The position numbers were made by a program, and so were the translations under genes. From CAVOAK01 sp963664465 (GTDB taxonomy: Bacteria > Pseudomonadota > Alphaproteobacteria > UBA8366 > CAVOAK01), in NCBI GenBank assembly GCA_963664465.2, contig CAXXSU010000002.1, positions 310,001 through 374,000 of the forward strand: DNA of 64,000 nt, read 5' to 3'. Below the pieces are notes generated by a model that worked only from the letters and a program-made list of their open reading frames with translations, ran no database searches and was not told where the DNA came from. Below are positions 33,312 to 43,081 of the stretch, piece after piece (positions within the stretch are counted from its first letter, which is position 1; each line of letters begins with the position of its first letter).

Positions 33312-35276
33312 GTGGACAGTCCGCTTTGGGTGCCGTCGGAGGAGCGTGTACGCGACGCCAATCTCACCGCCTTTCGGGCTGCACTCGAAAAGCGTTGGGC
33401 CTGCTCGCTGCCTGATTTTGATGCTCTGCACCAATTTTCTCTCGAGGAAATGGAGAGCTTCTGGGTCAGCATCTGGGAGTTTATGGGTGTCGTTGGCGAT
33501 CGCCGAACGGAGTCAGTGATCGTCGATGGCGACAAGATGCCGGGCGCGCGGTTTTTCCCTGACGCGGAACTCAACTTCGCGGAGAATCTCCTACAGGGAC
33601 GTGGATCGTCGCCGGCCATCATCTTTCGCGGCGAAGATCAAGTTCGGCGCGTGTTGTCGTGGGATGACCTTCAACGGCAGGTGTCGCGCCTCTCGCAATG
33701 CTTGCGGGCCGCCGGCATCGGAGTTGGCGATCGCTGTGCCGGATTCGTGCCGAATATGCCGGAGGCGGTCGTGGCAATGCTGGCCTGTGCCTCGATCGGC
33801 GCCGTCTGGACATCCTGTTCACCAGATTTCGGCGTCCAAGGCGTGCTCGATCGATTTGGCCAAGTCGAACCACGCGTGCTATTTGCCGCCGACGGGTATT
33901 ACTACAACGGCAAGTCACACGACTCGCTGGCGCGGATCGCCGAATGTGTTGACAAGCTGCCGAGTGTCGAGCGGGTCATTGTCTTTCCCTATCTGAGCGA
34001 TACGCCCGACCTCTCGACGATTGCTGAACATTGCGACGCGCTGCGCCTTGAAGACGCTTTGGGACCTTACAAATCCGGGCCAATCGACTTCGAGCGACTG
34101 CCCTTCAATCACCCGCTTTACATCATGTATTCGTCCGGCACGACGGGGCGACCGAAGTGCATTGTCCACGGCTCCGGTGGCGCGCTACTGCAGCATTTGA
34201 AGGAGCACAAACTGCATGGCGACATAAAGGCTGGCGACCGTGTCTTCTACTTCACGACCTGCGGCTGGATGATGTGGAATTGGCTGGTTTCAGCCCTGGC
34301 ATCGCAGGCGACAATCTTGCTTTACGACGGATCTCCGACTTATCCAACCACAGCGGTACTGTTCGACTTCGCCGATGAGGCGCATATGACAATGTTCGGC
34401 ACTTCGGCAAAGTATATCGATGCGATTGCGAAGGCCGGCATCAAACCTCGAGAGACCCACGACCTGAGTGCGCTCCGCACCATAACCTCAACCGGTTCGC
34501 CCCTCGTTGCCGAGGGCTTCGACTATGTCTACCGCGACGTTAAGCATGATGTTTGTCTGTCCTCCATTTCAGGTGGGACGGACATTATCGCGTGCTTTGT
34601 CGGTGGCAATCCTACGGCCCCGGTGTGGCGCGGCGAGATCCAGGCGCCGGGTCTCGGCATGGCGATCGACGTCTTCGACGATGCTGGTCGCTCACTCAGC
34701 GGCGAAAAGGGAGAGCTCGTTTGCAAACAACCGTTTCCCTCTTTGCCGCTCCATTTCTGGGGCGATGAGTCCGGCGCGCGCTACCATGCCGCCTACTTCG
34801 AACGCTTCCCGAATGTGTGGCGTCACGGCGACTTCATCGAGCGGACCGAACACGGCGGCTTCATCATCTACGGCCGCTCCGACGCAACGCTCAATCCCGG
34901 CGGGGTCCGCATCGGCACTGCAGAAATTTACCGACAAGTCGAGCGCATCGAGGAGGTCTTGGAGGCGGTTGCGGTTGGCCAAGAATGGCAAGGTGACACA
35001 CGTATTTTGCTGTTTGTCGTTTTGCGCGATGGCGCCAACATTAGCGAGACGTTGTGCGAGCGGATCCGTCATCGCATTCGCGAAAATTGCACGCCGCGCC
35101 ACGTTCCCGCCAAGATCCTCCAAGTCGCCGATATTCCACGGACCAAGTCGGGCAAGATCACGGAGCTTGCGGTTCGTGACGTGATCGGTGGCAAGACCGT
35201 CGAGAACATTGAGGCGCTTGCCAACCCTGAAGCTCTGAAACTTTTTGCAGACCGGTCAGAGCTCGCAGAGTCTTAG
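33312..35276 (+). CDS. aacS: Acetoacetyl-CoA synthetase (acetoacetate-CoA ligase)
   Basis: 654 residues if it starts at the GTG of VDSPLWVPSEERV, the usual N-terminus of this enzyme; an ATG at 33234 would add 26 residues of unlike sequence. ANL-superfamily motifs: YSSGTTGRPKCIVHG (P-loop), SSISGGTDIIACF, and YGRSDATLNPGGVRIGT with the final KSGKITE lysine block. It activates acetoacetate to acetoacetyl-CoA in ketone body or PHB use. The gene is monocistronic. Confidence 0.92.
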   Translation: MDSPLWVPSEERVRDANLTAFRAALEKRWACSLPDFDALHQFSLEEMESFWVSIWEFMGVVGDRRTESVIVDGDKMPGARFFPDAELNFAENLLQGRGSSPAIIFRGEDQVRRVLSWDDLQRQVSRLSQCLRAAGIGVGDRCAGFVPNMPEAVVAMLACASIGAVWTSCSPDFGVQGVLDRFGQVEPRVLFAADGYYYNGKSHDSLARIAECVDKLPSVERVIVFPYLSDTPDLSTIAEHCDALRLEDALGPYKSGPIDFERLPFNHPLYIMYSSGTTGRPKCIVHGSGGALLQHLKEHKLHGDIKAGDRVFYFTTCGWMMWNWLVSALASQATILLYDGSPTYPTTAVLFDFADEAHMTMFGTSAKYIDAIAKAGIKPRETHDLSALRTITSTGSPLVAEGFDYVYRDVKHDVCLSSISGGTDIIACFVGGNPTAPVWRGEIQAPGLGMAIDVFDDAGRSLSGEKGELVCKQPFPSLPLHFWGDESGARYHAAYFERFPNVWRHGDFIERTEHGGFIIYGRSDATLNPGGVRIGTAEIYRQVERIEEVLEAVAVGQEWQGDTRILLFVVLRDGANISETLCERIRHRIRENCTPRHVPAKILQVADIPRTKSGKITELAVRDVIGGKTVENIEALANPEALKLFADRSELAES

Positions 35277-35410
35277 TTTGGTCTTAGTTTCCGGATTGAA
35301 AATCTGCAGGAGCGGCCTTGCCGAGCATGAATCGAACTGCCATGTTCCAGCGACATTTCGGTGCACCCCTGATATTTTCCGGCAACTGACGCGCAACTGA
35401 GGTTCAAAGC

Positions 35411-36604
35411 ATGACGCCTGCGAAATCGAAGCCTGTCGAAGCTGGACGGGTGCAGCCTCATTTGCGTAAGAAGCTCTTGCAAATCAAGCCGCAGCCGGTC
35501 GTGCAGATCGCAAAAATGGCGCTCGCTGATCCCGAAGTTATTCCCTTGCATTTCGGTGAATCCGATGTGCCGACCGCAGACTTCATTAACAAGGCTGCCG
35601 TCGACGCCCTGCAGCGGGGCGAGACCTTCTATACGCATCGTCGTGGCATTCCGGAATTGCGGGACAGTCTGTCGCGCTATATGTCGCGGCTCTACGATCA
35701 GCCGATTGATGCCGAGCGTATCACCGTTACGCCGTCGGCAATGCAGGCAATAATGTTGTCGATGTTGGGGTTGTTGGAGGAAGACGACAACGTCGTCGTC
35801 ATCGCGCCAATTTGGCCTAACGCGGAAGCCACGGTTCCACTTGCTGGCGGTGTGTCGCGGGTCGTCAACCTGCACAGCGGCAACGCCGGCTGGACGCTTG
35901 ACCTCGATGAATTGTTTGATGCTTGCGACGAGCGAACGCGCGGCATCTTTGTCAATTCGCCGGGGAACCCGACCGGGTGGATGATTGGCCGTGAACAGCA
36001 ACAGACGATTCTCGATTTTGCCCGCGCCAACGGCATATGGATAATCGCCGACGAAATTTACGCCCGTCTCGTCTATGACCGTCCGGTTGCTCCATCCTTC
36101 CTCGAAATTTGCGAGGCGGATGATCCGGTGATCGTTGTCAATAGCTTTTCGAAGTCCTGGGCAATGACCGGGTGGCGGCTTGGCTGGCTGACGACGCCGC
36201 CGTCGCTCGGCGACTTCCTTGAAAATTTGATCGAATACAGCTCAAGCGGCGCGCCGACGTTCGTGCAGCATGCCGGTGTTACGGCTGTTGAGGAGGGTGA
36301 GCCGTTTGTCGAGAGCATGGTTGAACGCTGCCGAACCGGCCGCGAGATCGTCGAGAGGCATTTGGCTGGATTGTCACGCGTTCGCTACCAGCCGCCGGAA
36401 GCTGCCTTCTATGCATTTTTCTCAGTTGAGGGTATGGACGACAGCCTATCCTTTGCGAAGGAGCTGGTGCGCAATGCAAAGGTGAGTGTTGCGCCAGGTA
36501 TGGCCTTTGGTCCGGCCGGCGAAGGCTGGCTCAGGTTATGTTTTGCGAGTGCGGCGGAGTCACTCGAAATTGCCATGGAGCGGCTCGCAAAGGCGCTTTC
36601 CTGA
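35411..36604 (+). CDS. Fold-type I aminotransferase (aspartate aminotransferase class)
   Basis: 397 residues. PLP lysine K248 is in NSFSKSWAMTGWRLGW; N186 (SPGNPTGW), D214 and Y217 (ADEIYARL) and the C-terminal substrate Arg (EGWLRLCFA) are all present. It belongs to the class I/II group that includes aspartate, alanine and broad-specificity aminotransferases. The cofactor pocket is complete, so it should be active; the donor and acceptor are not fixed by the sequence. Confidence 0.92.
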   Translation: MTPAKSKPVEAGRVQPHLRKKLLQIKPQPVVQIAKMALADPEVIPLHFGESDVPTADFINKAAVDALQRGETFYTHRRGIPELRDSLSRYMSRLYDQPIDAERITVTPSAMQAIMLSMLGLLEEDDNVVVIAPIWPNAEATVPLAGGVSRVVNLHSGNAGWTLDLDELFDACDERTRGIFVNSPGNPTGWMIGREQQQTILDFARANGIWIIADEIYARLVYDRPVAPSFLEICEADDPVIVVNSFSKSWAMTGWRLGWLTTPPSLGDFLENLIEYSSSGAPTFVQHAGVTAVEEGEPFVESMVERCRTGREIVERHLAGLSRVRYQPPEAAFYAFFSVEGMDDSLSFAKELVRNAKVSVAPGMAFGPAGEGWLRLCFASAAESLEIAMERLAKALS

Positions 36605-36677
36605 GGCCGGTCTGGGCCTTCCGCAAAGTCTCAGCCGTGGCAACGTGCTCGACGGCAACGCAAGGCGGCTCCGAAAG

Positions 36678-37580
36678 CTAAGGGGGTGCGTTTTCGACCG
36701 CCGCTTCCGCCAGCAACCAGTCACGGAAGATCTCGACTTTCGGTCGGTCGGCGTTTTCTTGCGGACTCACCACGTAATACGCCGCGGCGAGCGGCAGGGA
36801 GATGTCGAATGGCCGGACCAGGCGGCCGTCGGCGAGCGCCGTCGCGGCAATCGCGCTGCGTGCCACGGCCACCCCTTGTCCGTCGATGGCAGCTTCGATG
36901 ACCACATTCGAGTGGTTGAACGTCGGACCCCGCGTCGCATCTGCGCCACTGACCTGCATTTCTTTGAGCCAGCGTTGCCAATCGGCAGGCGACTCATCGT
37001 GCAGTAAAGTGTGGTGACGCAAGTCTTCGGGTGTCCGCAGCGGATGTGGTCCCTCGTTGACCAACCGCGGGCTGCAGACGACAAACTGCTCTTCGCTTAG
37101 AAGCCGGTCACTTCTTAGCCCCGGATAGTTGCCGCTACCGTAACGAATTCCCATATCGACACCGTTGCGATCAAGGTCGATGATTTCGTCGGCGGCAGAA
37201 ATGCGGATGTCGATCTCTGGATGTGCGGTGCGGAACCGAGTAAGCCGCGGCACCAGCGATGTCGCTGCGAACGACGGCAATGTGCTCACCGTCAACACGC
37301 CCGACTCATCCTGTCGGGTGAGTGCCTCGGTGGCATCTCCGAGCGCATTGAGCGCGTCTCGTACAGTTGGCAGATAGCGTTGGCCAGCCTCCGTCATCAA
37401 GAGGGCCCGATTGAGGCGGCGAAAGAGTCGCACGCCGATCGCCGTTTCCAGGGTCTTGATTTGATGACTGATTGCGGCCTGCGTGAGGTGTAGCTCTTCG
37501 CCCGCGCGCGTGAACGAAAGCATGCGTCCCGCGGCCTCGAAGGCGCGCAGCGTGTTCATCGGTGGAAGGCGGTGGGCCAT
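36678..37580 (-). CDS. LysR-family regulator, GcvA-like
   Basis: 300 residues. The winged HTH covers residues 8-65 (LRAFEAAGRMLSFTRAGEELHLTQAAISHQIKTLE, read in two parts, with GVRLFRR). The substrate-binding domain matches the GcvA group (DLDRNGVDMGIRYGSGNYPGL, DGQGVAVAR). GcvA regulates glycine cleavage in enterobacteria, but this group controls varied genes. The start faces a DUF1127 gene across 166 AT-rich bases, its most likely target or self-regulatory region. Confidence 0.92.
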   Translation of the reverse strand: MAHRLPPMNTLRAFEAAGRMLSFTRAGEELHLTQAAISHQIKTLETAIGVRLFRRLNRALLMTEAGQRYLPTVRDALNALGDATEALTRQDESGVLTVSTLPSFAATSLVPRLTRFRTAHPEIDIRISAADEIIDLDRNGVDMGIRYGSGNYPGLRSDRLLSEEQFVVCSPRLVNEGPHPLRTPEDLRHHTLLHDESPADWQRWLKEMQVSGADATRGPTFNHSNVVIEAAIDGQGVAVARSAIAATALADGRLVRPFDISLPLAAAYYVVSPQENADRPKVEIFRDWLLAEAAVENAPP

Positions 37581-37746
37581 AGATCCTATAGCACCCTATT
37601 TCGGACAAATAATATTAATCCGATGGATGAAAAATTGTCGTTTGTCATCGGTTGCATCCAACCATAGATATTGTACAGAAATTCTTAATTAAAGCGACTT
37701 TATCGGAACAATGCCGATCGCTTATTGATTTGGAAGGATAGCAACA

Positions 37747-38052
37747 ATGGATAAATTTTCTTATGGTCATGCGGTATCGGTGAGATCATTCGACCGTGGC
37801 CCACAATTCATACCGCACCGGTCAAACCAACGGGGCGCTGCGCATGGACGGGGGCTGGGAAGTGGCTTCGCCGGATTGATCTTTGCTGTCGCACACAGTG
37901 CGCAGACGGCTATCGGCATCCTGCTGGGCTGGAATGAACTGGCGCGCCAACGATATCAGCTTGCCGCGCTCGACGATCATGTGCTGCGAGACATCGGCGT
38001 CGAAAGGGATGCCGCACGGCGCGAGGCCGCTCGGCCTTTCTGGGTTATTTGA
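37747..38052 (+). CDS. DUF1127-family small protein
   Basis: 101 residues. The C-terminal DUF1127 domain is LGWNELARQRYQLAALDDHVLRDIGVERDAARREA (in short segments: WNELARQRYQL, LDDHVLRDIGV). The N-terminal half is variable. Short DUF1127 proteins bind RNA and affect phosphate and carbon metabolism in Agrobacterium and Rhodobacter. It is divergent from the GcvA-like regulator. Confidence 0.85.
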   Translation: MDKFSYGHAVSVRSFDRGPQFIPHRSNQRGAAHGRGLGSGFAGLIFAVAHSAQTAIGILLGWNELARQRYQLAALDDHVLRDIGVERDAARREAARPFWVI

Positions 38053-38076
38053 TCGCCGGCTGGCCGGTGGCGGGAG

Positions 38077-39303
38077 TTACCCCGCTGGCGGGTAGCGGAT
38101 CGTCATCTTGTTGTACTTGTTGAGCATGCCATACAATGTACTGAACTGTTGGTGGAATCCGATCCAGTCGATCTCCTTCGCCAATTGTTGGTGGATTTCT
38201 TGAAGCGACTTTTTGCCGTCCGTCAGTCGCAGGATAGCCGCCGCAAGCGGGGGTAAATCCAGGGCAAGAACCTTTCCCGATAACTCGAGCTTGAGGGCGC
38301 CGTCCTGTTCGATTGCATGCGCAAGATTTGGTCCTGGCACATCGCGCAGCACGGGAATTGCGTTTGCGGGCTCGGCCTTGGCGATTGTATCGGCCTCGTT
38401 GTTCGCGCGCACGCAGTAGAAAATGTGCTTCAACAGGTCGCCCGACAGCAGCTCCGCGAAAGCGCACTGGTCAAGCCATGAAAGTTGTTCGAGTCGTGCG
38501 CAGACAGCTGGGTCATCGATTAGTGTGAATGGATCGTAGCGCACTGGCTCGATGAATGTGACGAGTCGCAGGCCCGCTGCGTCTACATCCCTTGCGACTT
38601 CGGGCACCAGATAGGGCTTGTCGCGAGAGTGCAGCAGGAGGTCCACTAGCCCCGCATCGGACCCCTTGTAATCGCCGACCCCCTTGTTTTGCAAAAGCCA
38701 GTTGGTTGGCGGCAGTTGCGCAATAAGACGCTTTGCTAATTCAATTCGCTCGGCGTAGGGACCATCGCCGGCGATTTCGCGCAACATGTCCTGCATGGGA
38801 TAGACGCCGGTCCGACCGAGCGCGCCATAGACCATAATGCCCGCGCCGCCGTCGGCATTGAGCGCCTGCGCGAGCGCAGCGAAACCGGCTTGTGGCGTTT
38901 CGAGGTGATGCAGCACGCCGCAGCAATCTATGTAGTCGAACGGTCCGAATTGCACGGCGTCGAGCAGGGATGCGGCAAGGAACTGTATATTCTTCAAGCC
39001 GCGCGCCCGCGCGCGGGCCTCTGCGATCTCGCGTGCAGCCTGTGACAGGTCGAGGTAGACAATCTCTGCGGGGCAATTTGCATCTGCCAACTGTTGCGCC
39101 AGCATGATCAGCCCATCTCCCGTACCCCCGCCGGCGATCAGTGCACGGAGTGGTAGGCTGAAGTCCCACCGTCCGGCGAAGATATAGTGGTTGATTTCGT
39201 CGATATGGCTGGGCGAGCCAACGCGCAGCATTTTCATCTCATCCGCTGGGTCGCGATACGGATAGGGGTATGATTCGTACTGCTCGCGGACCTTGTCACT
39301 CAT
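38077..39303 (-). CDS. Class I SAM-dependent methyltransferase with C-terminal extension
   Basis: 408 residues. The N-terminal MSDKVREQYESYPYPYRDP is followed by the SAM motif ALIAGGGTGDG (54-64), acid in VYLDLSQ and the IDCCGVLHHLE post-I region. Residues 260-400 form an extra domain with KSLQEIHQQLAKEIDW, as in proteins annotated class I methyltransferase with a winged helix-like tail. The substrate is unknown. It overlaps the quinone oxidoreductase by four bases, so they are co-transcribed. Confidence 0.85.
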   Translation of the reverse strand: MSDKVREQYESYPYPYRDPADEMKMLRVGSPSHIDEINHYIFAGRWDFSLPLRALIAGGGTGDGLIMLAQQLADANCPAEIVYLDLSQAAREIAEARARARGLKNIQFLAASLLDAVQFGPFDYIDCCGVLHHLETPQAGFAALAQALNADGGAGIMVYGALGRTGVYPMQDMLREIAGDGPYAERIELAKRLIAQLPPTNWLLQNKGVGDYKGSDAGLVDLLLHSRDKPYLVPEVARDVDAAGLRLVTFIEPVRYDPFTLIDDPAVCARLEQLSWLDQCAFAELLSGDLLKHIFYCVRANNEADTIAKAEPANAIPVLRDVPGPNLAHAIEQDGALKLELSGKVLALDLPPLAAAILRLTDGKKSLQEIHQQLAKEIDWIGFHQQFSTLYGMLNKYNKMTIRYPPAG

Positions 39304-40271
39304 GATGTAACCAGGACCACTTTGCCCGTAGCCTGCCGGTTCGCAAGCAAACTCAATGCGTCGCTGGCTTCTGCCAGCTTAAACGTGTGCCCAATGTGAG
39401 GTTTGAGGCTGCCATTGCGAAAAAATGTGGTCAGTGCGTCGAAAGAATTTTTTTGTACGTCAGGGTCCAGCCGGCCGTATGCGCCCCAGTAGAGTCCGAG
39501 TACGGCTACGTTCTTTACCAGCAGGATGTTGGCGGGAATTGACGGGATGGTTCCGCTTGCGAAGCCAACGACGACGATCCTGCCCTCGAAGTTAAGGCAT
39601 CGAAGCGAGGCATCGAATGCTGCGCCTCCGACCGGGTCGAACACCACGTCGATGCCACCCACAGTGGTTTTGACGCGCTCTCGCACGCTCTCGTTCGTAT
39701 GATTGATGAGTTGATTGGCACCATGCGCCTTCGCAAGCGCCAACTTATCGTCACTGCCAGCCGTCGCCACCACCGTTGCGCCCAGCGCCTTGCCGACTTC
39801 GACTGCTGCCAGCCCGACGCCGCCGCCGGCGCCGTGAACCAACAGAACTTCCCCGGCTGCGAGGCGTGCACGATGCGCGAGCGCGACGTGGGCTGTGCCA
39901 TAGGCAATGGGAAACCCGGCAGCGACAATCGTCTCCATTTCTTCCGGAATGAGAATGGCGTCCGCCGCTCTTACGACAGCCCGTTCCGCATAACCGCCAA
40001 GATCGACCCGCGCCATCACCCGGTCACCGGCAGCGAATCCCGAAACGCGGCGACCGATCTCGATGATCTCGCCGGCGATTTCGACGCCCGGTGTAAATGG
40101 AAGCGCGGGCCGTTCTTGATAGTCGCCGCGTATGATCAGCAGGTCGGCAAAATTGACGCCGCTACCGCGAACGGCGATCAGAAGGTCCTCCTCGTTCGGC
40201 GTTGGTACCGGCACATCCTGCAATCTGAGACTCTCGGGGCCACCTAGCTTTTCGATTCTGATCGCGCGCAT
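39300..40271 (-). CDS. Zinc-free quinone oxidoreductase (MDR family, QOR-like)
   Basis: 323 residues from MRAIRIEKLGG. It has the GroES-like N-terminal domain and the NADPH fold with VHGAGGGVGLAAVE (nucleotide motif GAGGGVG, 147-153). The zinc-binding cysteines of alcohol dehydrogenases are absent, which fits the quinone oxidoreductase (QOR) class. It reduces quinones or enones with NADPH. Read just before the methyltransferase in the same operon. Confidence 0.9.
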   Translation of the reverse strand: MRAIRIEKLGGPESLRLQDVPVPTPNEEDLLIAVRGSGVNFADLLIIRGDYQERPALPFTPGVEIAGEIIEIGRRVSGFAAGDRVMARVDLGGYAERAVVRAADAILIPEEMETIVAAGFPIAYGTAHVALAHRARLAAGEVLLVHGAGGGVGLAAVEVGKALGATVVATAGSDDKLALAKAHGANQLINHTNESVRERVKTTVGGIDVVFDPVGGAAFDASLRCLNFEGRIVVVGFASGTIPSIPANILLVKNVAVLGLYWGAYGRLDPDVQKNSFDALTTFFRNGSLKPHIGHTFKLAEASDALSLLANRQATGKVVLVTS

Positions 40272-40359
40272 CGCAGTCACGACGCCAAGCGGCGCCGGGC
40301 CGCGTGACGGGGGACATTGATTGATCCGTCAGGGCTCACGATGCCGACTAATCGCCAGT

Positions 40360-41421
40360 TCAAAAGGCCAACGGTCCGGCGGCGCGAATCTCACCGACGG
40401 CTGCACCGTTTCTGTTCTTGAGCGGTACGCGCAACAGATGGGCCAACGTTTCGGCCATATCATCGTCCAAAATGCCAAGACGGGACAGAATGGCGGTCAT
40501 CATGACCTGAGATGCGCGCGTTGCGCCGTCTTCACATTTCAGTGCAATGCCTGCACCATGCGACGGGATTGCGGCGGCAAAGACTCCCTCGGCGCCGGTC
40601 TTCACCATCAACCGATCGCCGGCCAGTGTCATCACTTCGGTACAGTACCGATCGCGTCCCGCTACCATGTAGGGCTCGGCTGCAATGGCATTGCGAATCC
40701 GCGTGACCGCCGCGGCGCGCTTGTCGGGCAATGAATCGGGCGCGGCGACGCGCGCCATGGCCAATGCGATGTTACCCAGGGGTATGGCAAAGGCGGGAAT
40801 TGCGCAGCCATCGATACCGCGTGGGGCGTCGCCAAGGTCGAGTCCGCACATGGATTCCAATACGCCCATCACGCGTTGTTGGCAGGGATGTTCGATATGC
40901 ACATAGCCGCTCGTCGGCTCGCCCAGATGGCGTGCAGTCGAGAGCATTGCTGCATGTTTGCCCGAACAATTGTTGTGTAGCGCCGAAGGGACTTCACCCG
41001 ATTGTGCCAACGTCCTTGCCGCTTCCCGATCAAAAGGCCAATGCGACCCGCATTCGAGGTCGTTTTCGCTGAGGCCCAACTTCGCCAACCAGGCGGAAGC
41101 AGTCTCGACATGCTGCTGTTCGCCGTTGTGCGACGCACAAGCAAGGGCGATTTCCTTGTTGCCCAGACCGAACGCGTCTGCGGCACCCGTCTCGATAAGT
41201 GGTATGGCCTGTATCGCCTTGATCGCAGAGCGTGGAAACACCAGCGCCTCAGGGTCGCCCCAACTCGCCATGACATGTCCGTCGGGATCGACGACCACGG
41301 CCGATCCGCGATGCCGGCTTTCAACGGCAGGCCCGCGCGTGACCTCGACAACGATCGGGTTCGCATCGCCCGCTGGTGACTCCAAATGGACGTGTGTGTG
41401 TGCCTCTGTGGTCTCGGTCAT
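40360..41421 (-). CDS. Asparaginase of the ReAV (class 3, PF06089) type
   Basis: 353 residues. Typical of the Rhizobium etli-type asparaginase: FPRSAIKAIQAIPLIETGA with S65 and K68 (catalytic Ser-Lys), HNNCSGKHAAML with C152 and K155, and DGCAIPAFAIPL with C206. Both zinc-linked cysteines are present. It hydrolyses asparagine to aspartate and ammonia. The N-terminal 20 residues (MTETTEAHTHVHLES) are an unusual His-rich start; a shorter start is possible. Confidence 0.88.
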   Translation of the reverse strand: MTETTEAHTHVHLESPAGDANPIVVEVTRGPAVESRHRGSAVVVDPDGHVMASWGDPEALVFPRSAIKAIQAIPLIETGAADAFGLGNKEIALACASHNGEQQHVETASAWLAKLGLSENDLECGSHWPFDREAARTLAQSGEVPSALHNNCSGKHAAMLSTARHLGEPTSGYVHIEHPCQQRVMGVLESMCGLDLGDAPRGIDGCAIPAFAIPLGNIALAMARVAAPDSLPDKRAAAVTRIRNAIAAEPYMVAGRDRYCTEVMTLAGDRLMVKTGAEGVFAAAIPSHGAGIALKCEDGATRASQVMMTAILSRLGILDDDMAETLAHLLRVPLKNRNGAAVGEIRAAGPLAF

Positions 41422-41473
41422 TCGCTCGGCGTCAGCGTCAAGTATTTGGGTGCCTTAACCAACTTGCCCCGGC

Positions 41474-42031
41474 ATGTCAGCCCATGCAAGTCTTGCGGCT
41501 ATGCGCGGCTATTTCGGTATCGGTGTCGAGGGAATTTCAAAGCCGATGAACGTTGGCAGTCTGTTTCGTACAGCGCATGCGTTCGGGGCAGATTTCGTGT
41601 TTGCGCTCGCGCCGGCGGTAAATGTTAAGGAGTTGTACCGTTCCGATACCTCGCAGACGGCGGAGCACGTGCCGCTGCACGTCTATGACAATGCTGAGGC
41701 GCTCAAGCTTCCGAAGGGATGCGCGTTGGTTGGCATCGAACTCTCAGACGATGCTATCGAGCTTCCTAGCTTCAGCCATCCGCCCCGGGCGGCCTACGTG
41801 TTCGGGCCGGAACGGGGATCACTGTCGCCGGCACTGGTCGAACGGTGTTCTCAACTTGTCCAAATTCCGACACGTTTTTCCATAAACGTTGGCGTTGCCG
41901 GCGCGATTGTAATGTACGATCGGCTAATGATGCGGGGCCGGTTTGCTTCCCGCCCGCAGCATGCGGGCGGTCCCATAGGGGCCCTGGCGCCGCATGTCCA
42001 CGGTGAGCAGAAAATCCGTCGACGGCGCTGA
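41474..42031 (+). CDS. SpoU/TrmH-family RNA methyltransferase
   Basis: 185 residues; an internal ATG (MRGYFGIGVEG, 41501) may be the true start. SpoU motifs: NVGSLFRTAHAFGADF (motif 1), VFGPERGSLSPALVERC (motif 2), IPTRFSINVGVAGAIVMYDR (motif 3). These proteins 2'-O-methylate tRNA or rRNA and form a trefoil knot. Divergent from the asparaginase gene; it ends just before the IalB-type gene. The RNA target cannot be read from sequence. Confidence 0.88.
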   Translation: MSAHASLAAMRGYFGIGVEGISKPMNVGSLFRTAHAFGADFVFALAPAVNVKELYRSDTSQTAEHVPLHVYDNAEALKLPKGCALVGIELSDDAIELPSFSHPPRAAYVFGPERGSLSPALVERCSQLVQIPTRFSINVGVAGAIVMYDRLMMRGRFASRPQHAGGPIGALAPHVHGEQKIRRRR

Positions 42032-42113
42032 ACGGCACGTCGTTGGAAATATGCAGCCAGGGACTGATCTGCGGTCCCACTGTGACTTGGCAAATGTGTG
42101 TTCGAGCGTTTAT

Positions 42114-42656
42114 ATGTACCATCCTATGAGAAAGATGGGCTTTAACTTTGGCGGTTGGGCAGCGCTCTGTGCGCTGCCCTTGTTGTTTGCTTGGTCTTTG
42201 CCGGTGGCAGCGCAGGATAAAGCGCTCGGCACATATCGCGACTGGTCTGCGCAAACCTTCAGCGAGAGCGGCAGCACCGTCTGCTCGATGTGGAGCCAAC
42301 CGACCAAGGCTGAGGGAAAATACACAAGACGTGGAGAAATCTACGCGTTTGTCACGCATCGACCGGCGCGCAACCGCATCAATGAATTGAGTTTCGAAGC
42401 TGGCTATATCTTCAAGCCGGATTCCGAGGTAACGGTTGCGATCGGGGATGAGACGTTCAGTTTGTTCACGAAGGACAGCACCGCATGGAACCGCACGGCG
42501 GCGGGTGATGAGGCTCTCGTCAAGGCGATGCGCGCAGGCTCGCGCATGGTTGTTAAGGGTGAGTCGAGCCGCGGTACGGTGACGACCGATACATTCTCGT
42601 TGCAAGGGTTCTCCGCAGCGCATAACGCGGTCAACGGAGCCTGCAAAGTCAAATAG
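42114..42656 (+). CDS. Invasion-associated locus B (IalB)-family exported protein
   Basis: 180 residues from MYHPMRKMGF (or MRKMGF at 42126). A signal peptide (WAALCALPLLFAWSLPVAAQ, cut after AAQ) precedes an IalB domain: RDWSAQTFSESGSTVCSMW and GDEALVKAMRAGSRMVVKG. IalB proteins are small periplasmic or secreted factors widespread in alphaproteobacteria, first linked to erythrocyte invasion in Bartonella. The general role is unclear. It is a useful taxonomic hint. Confidence 0.85.
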   Translation: MYHPMRKMGFNFGGWAALCALPLLFAWSLPVAAQDKALGTYRDWSAQTFSESGSTVCSMWSQPTKAEGKYTRRGEIYAFVTHRPARNRINELSFEAGYIFKPDSEVTVAIGDETFSLFTKDSTAWNRTAAGDEALVKAMRAGSRMVVKGESSRGTVTTDTFSLQGFSAAHNAVNGACKVK

Positions 42657-42677
42657 CTTCAGATTAGCGGCTGGAGG

Positions 42678-42890
42678 TCAGAGCCGGTCGCTGGCCTTCT
42701 TGTCCTTCACGAACTCTGCGGCAAGCTCTTCTTCCAAACGAACCAGATCGTCGGGAAGCGGCATACCCATCGCCCGCATGCCTTCGAAGATAGTGCGAAG
42801 CCGCATGTGGATCTCGTGCAGGTCGCCCTGATCACCTTCCATATCGTCTATGAGGAGCGACAAGGCAGCTTCGAGTTCTTGTTCGTCCAT
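42678..42890 (-). CDS. Small acidic helical protein of unknown function
   Basis: 70 residues from MDEQELEAALSLL; AGGAG lies seven bases before this ATG, which decides against the upstream in-frame ATG that overlaps the site. Rich in Glu, Leu and Met with amphipathic helices (LEEELAAEF). It has no recognised family. Gene-like composition and a strong ribosome site support it. Convergent with the IalB-type gene. Confidence 0.6.
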   Translation of the reverse strand: MDEQELEAALSLLIDDMEGDQGDLHEIHMRLRTIFEGMRAMGMPLPDDLVRLEEELAAEFVKDKKASDRL

Positions 42891-43081
42891 TTTCATTCTC
42901 CTGCGGCCACAATCAGGCCACTTGATCGACAATCTTGCAAATAGTGTTGATTGTCCGCAATGGACTATGCAGGAACCGGCTGGCGATTGCGCGCTCGGCG
43001 GCTTTGGCTACGATTGCGGCGATCCGCCATTACCCTATACTGCGCGCCCGTCCCAGAGAATGAACTAAAGGCGCCCCGATC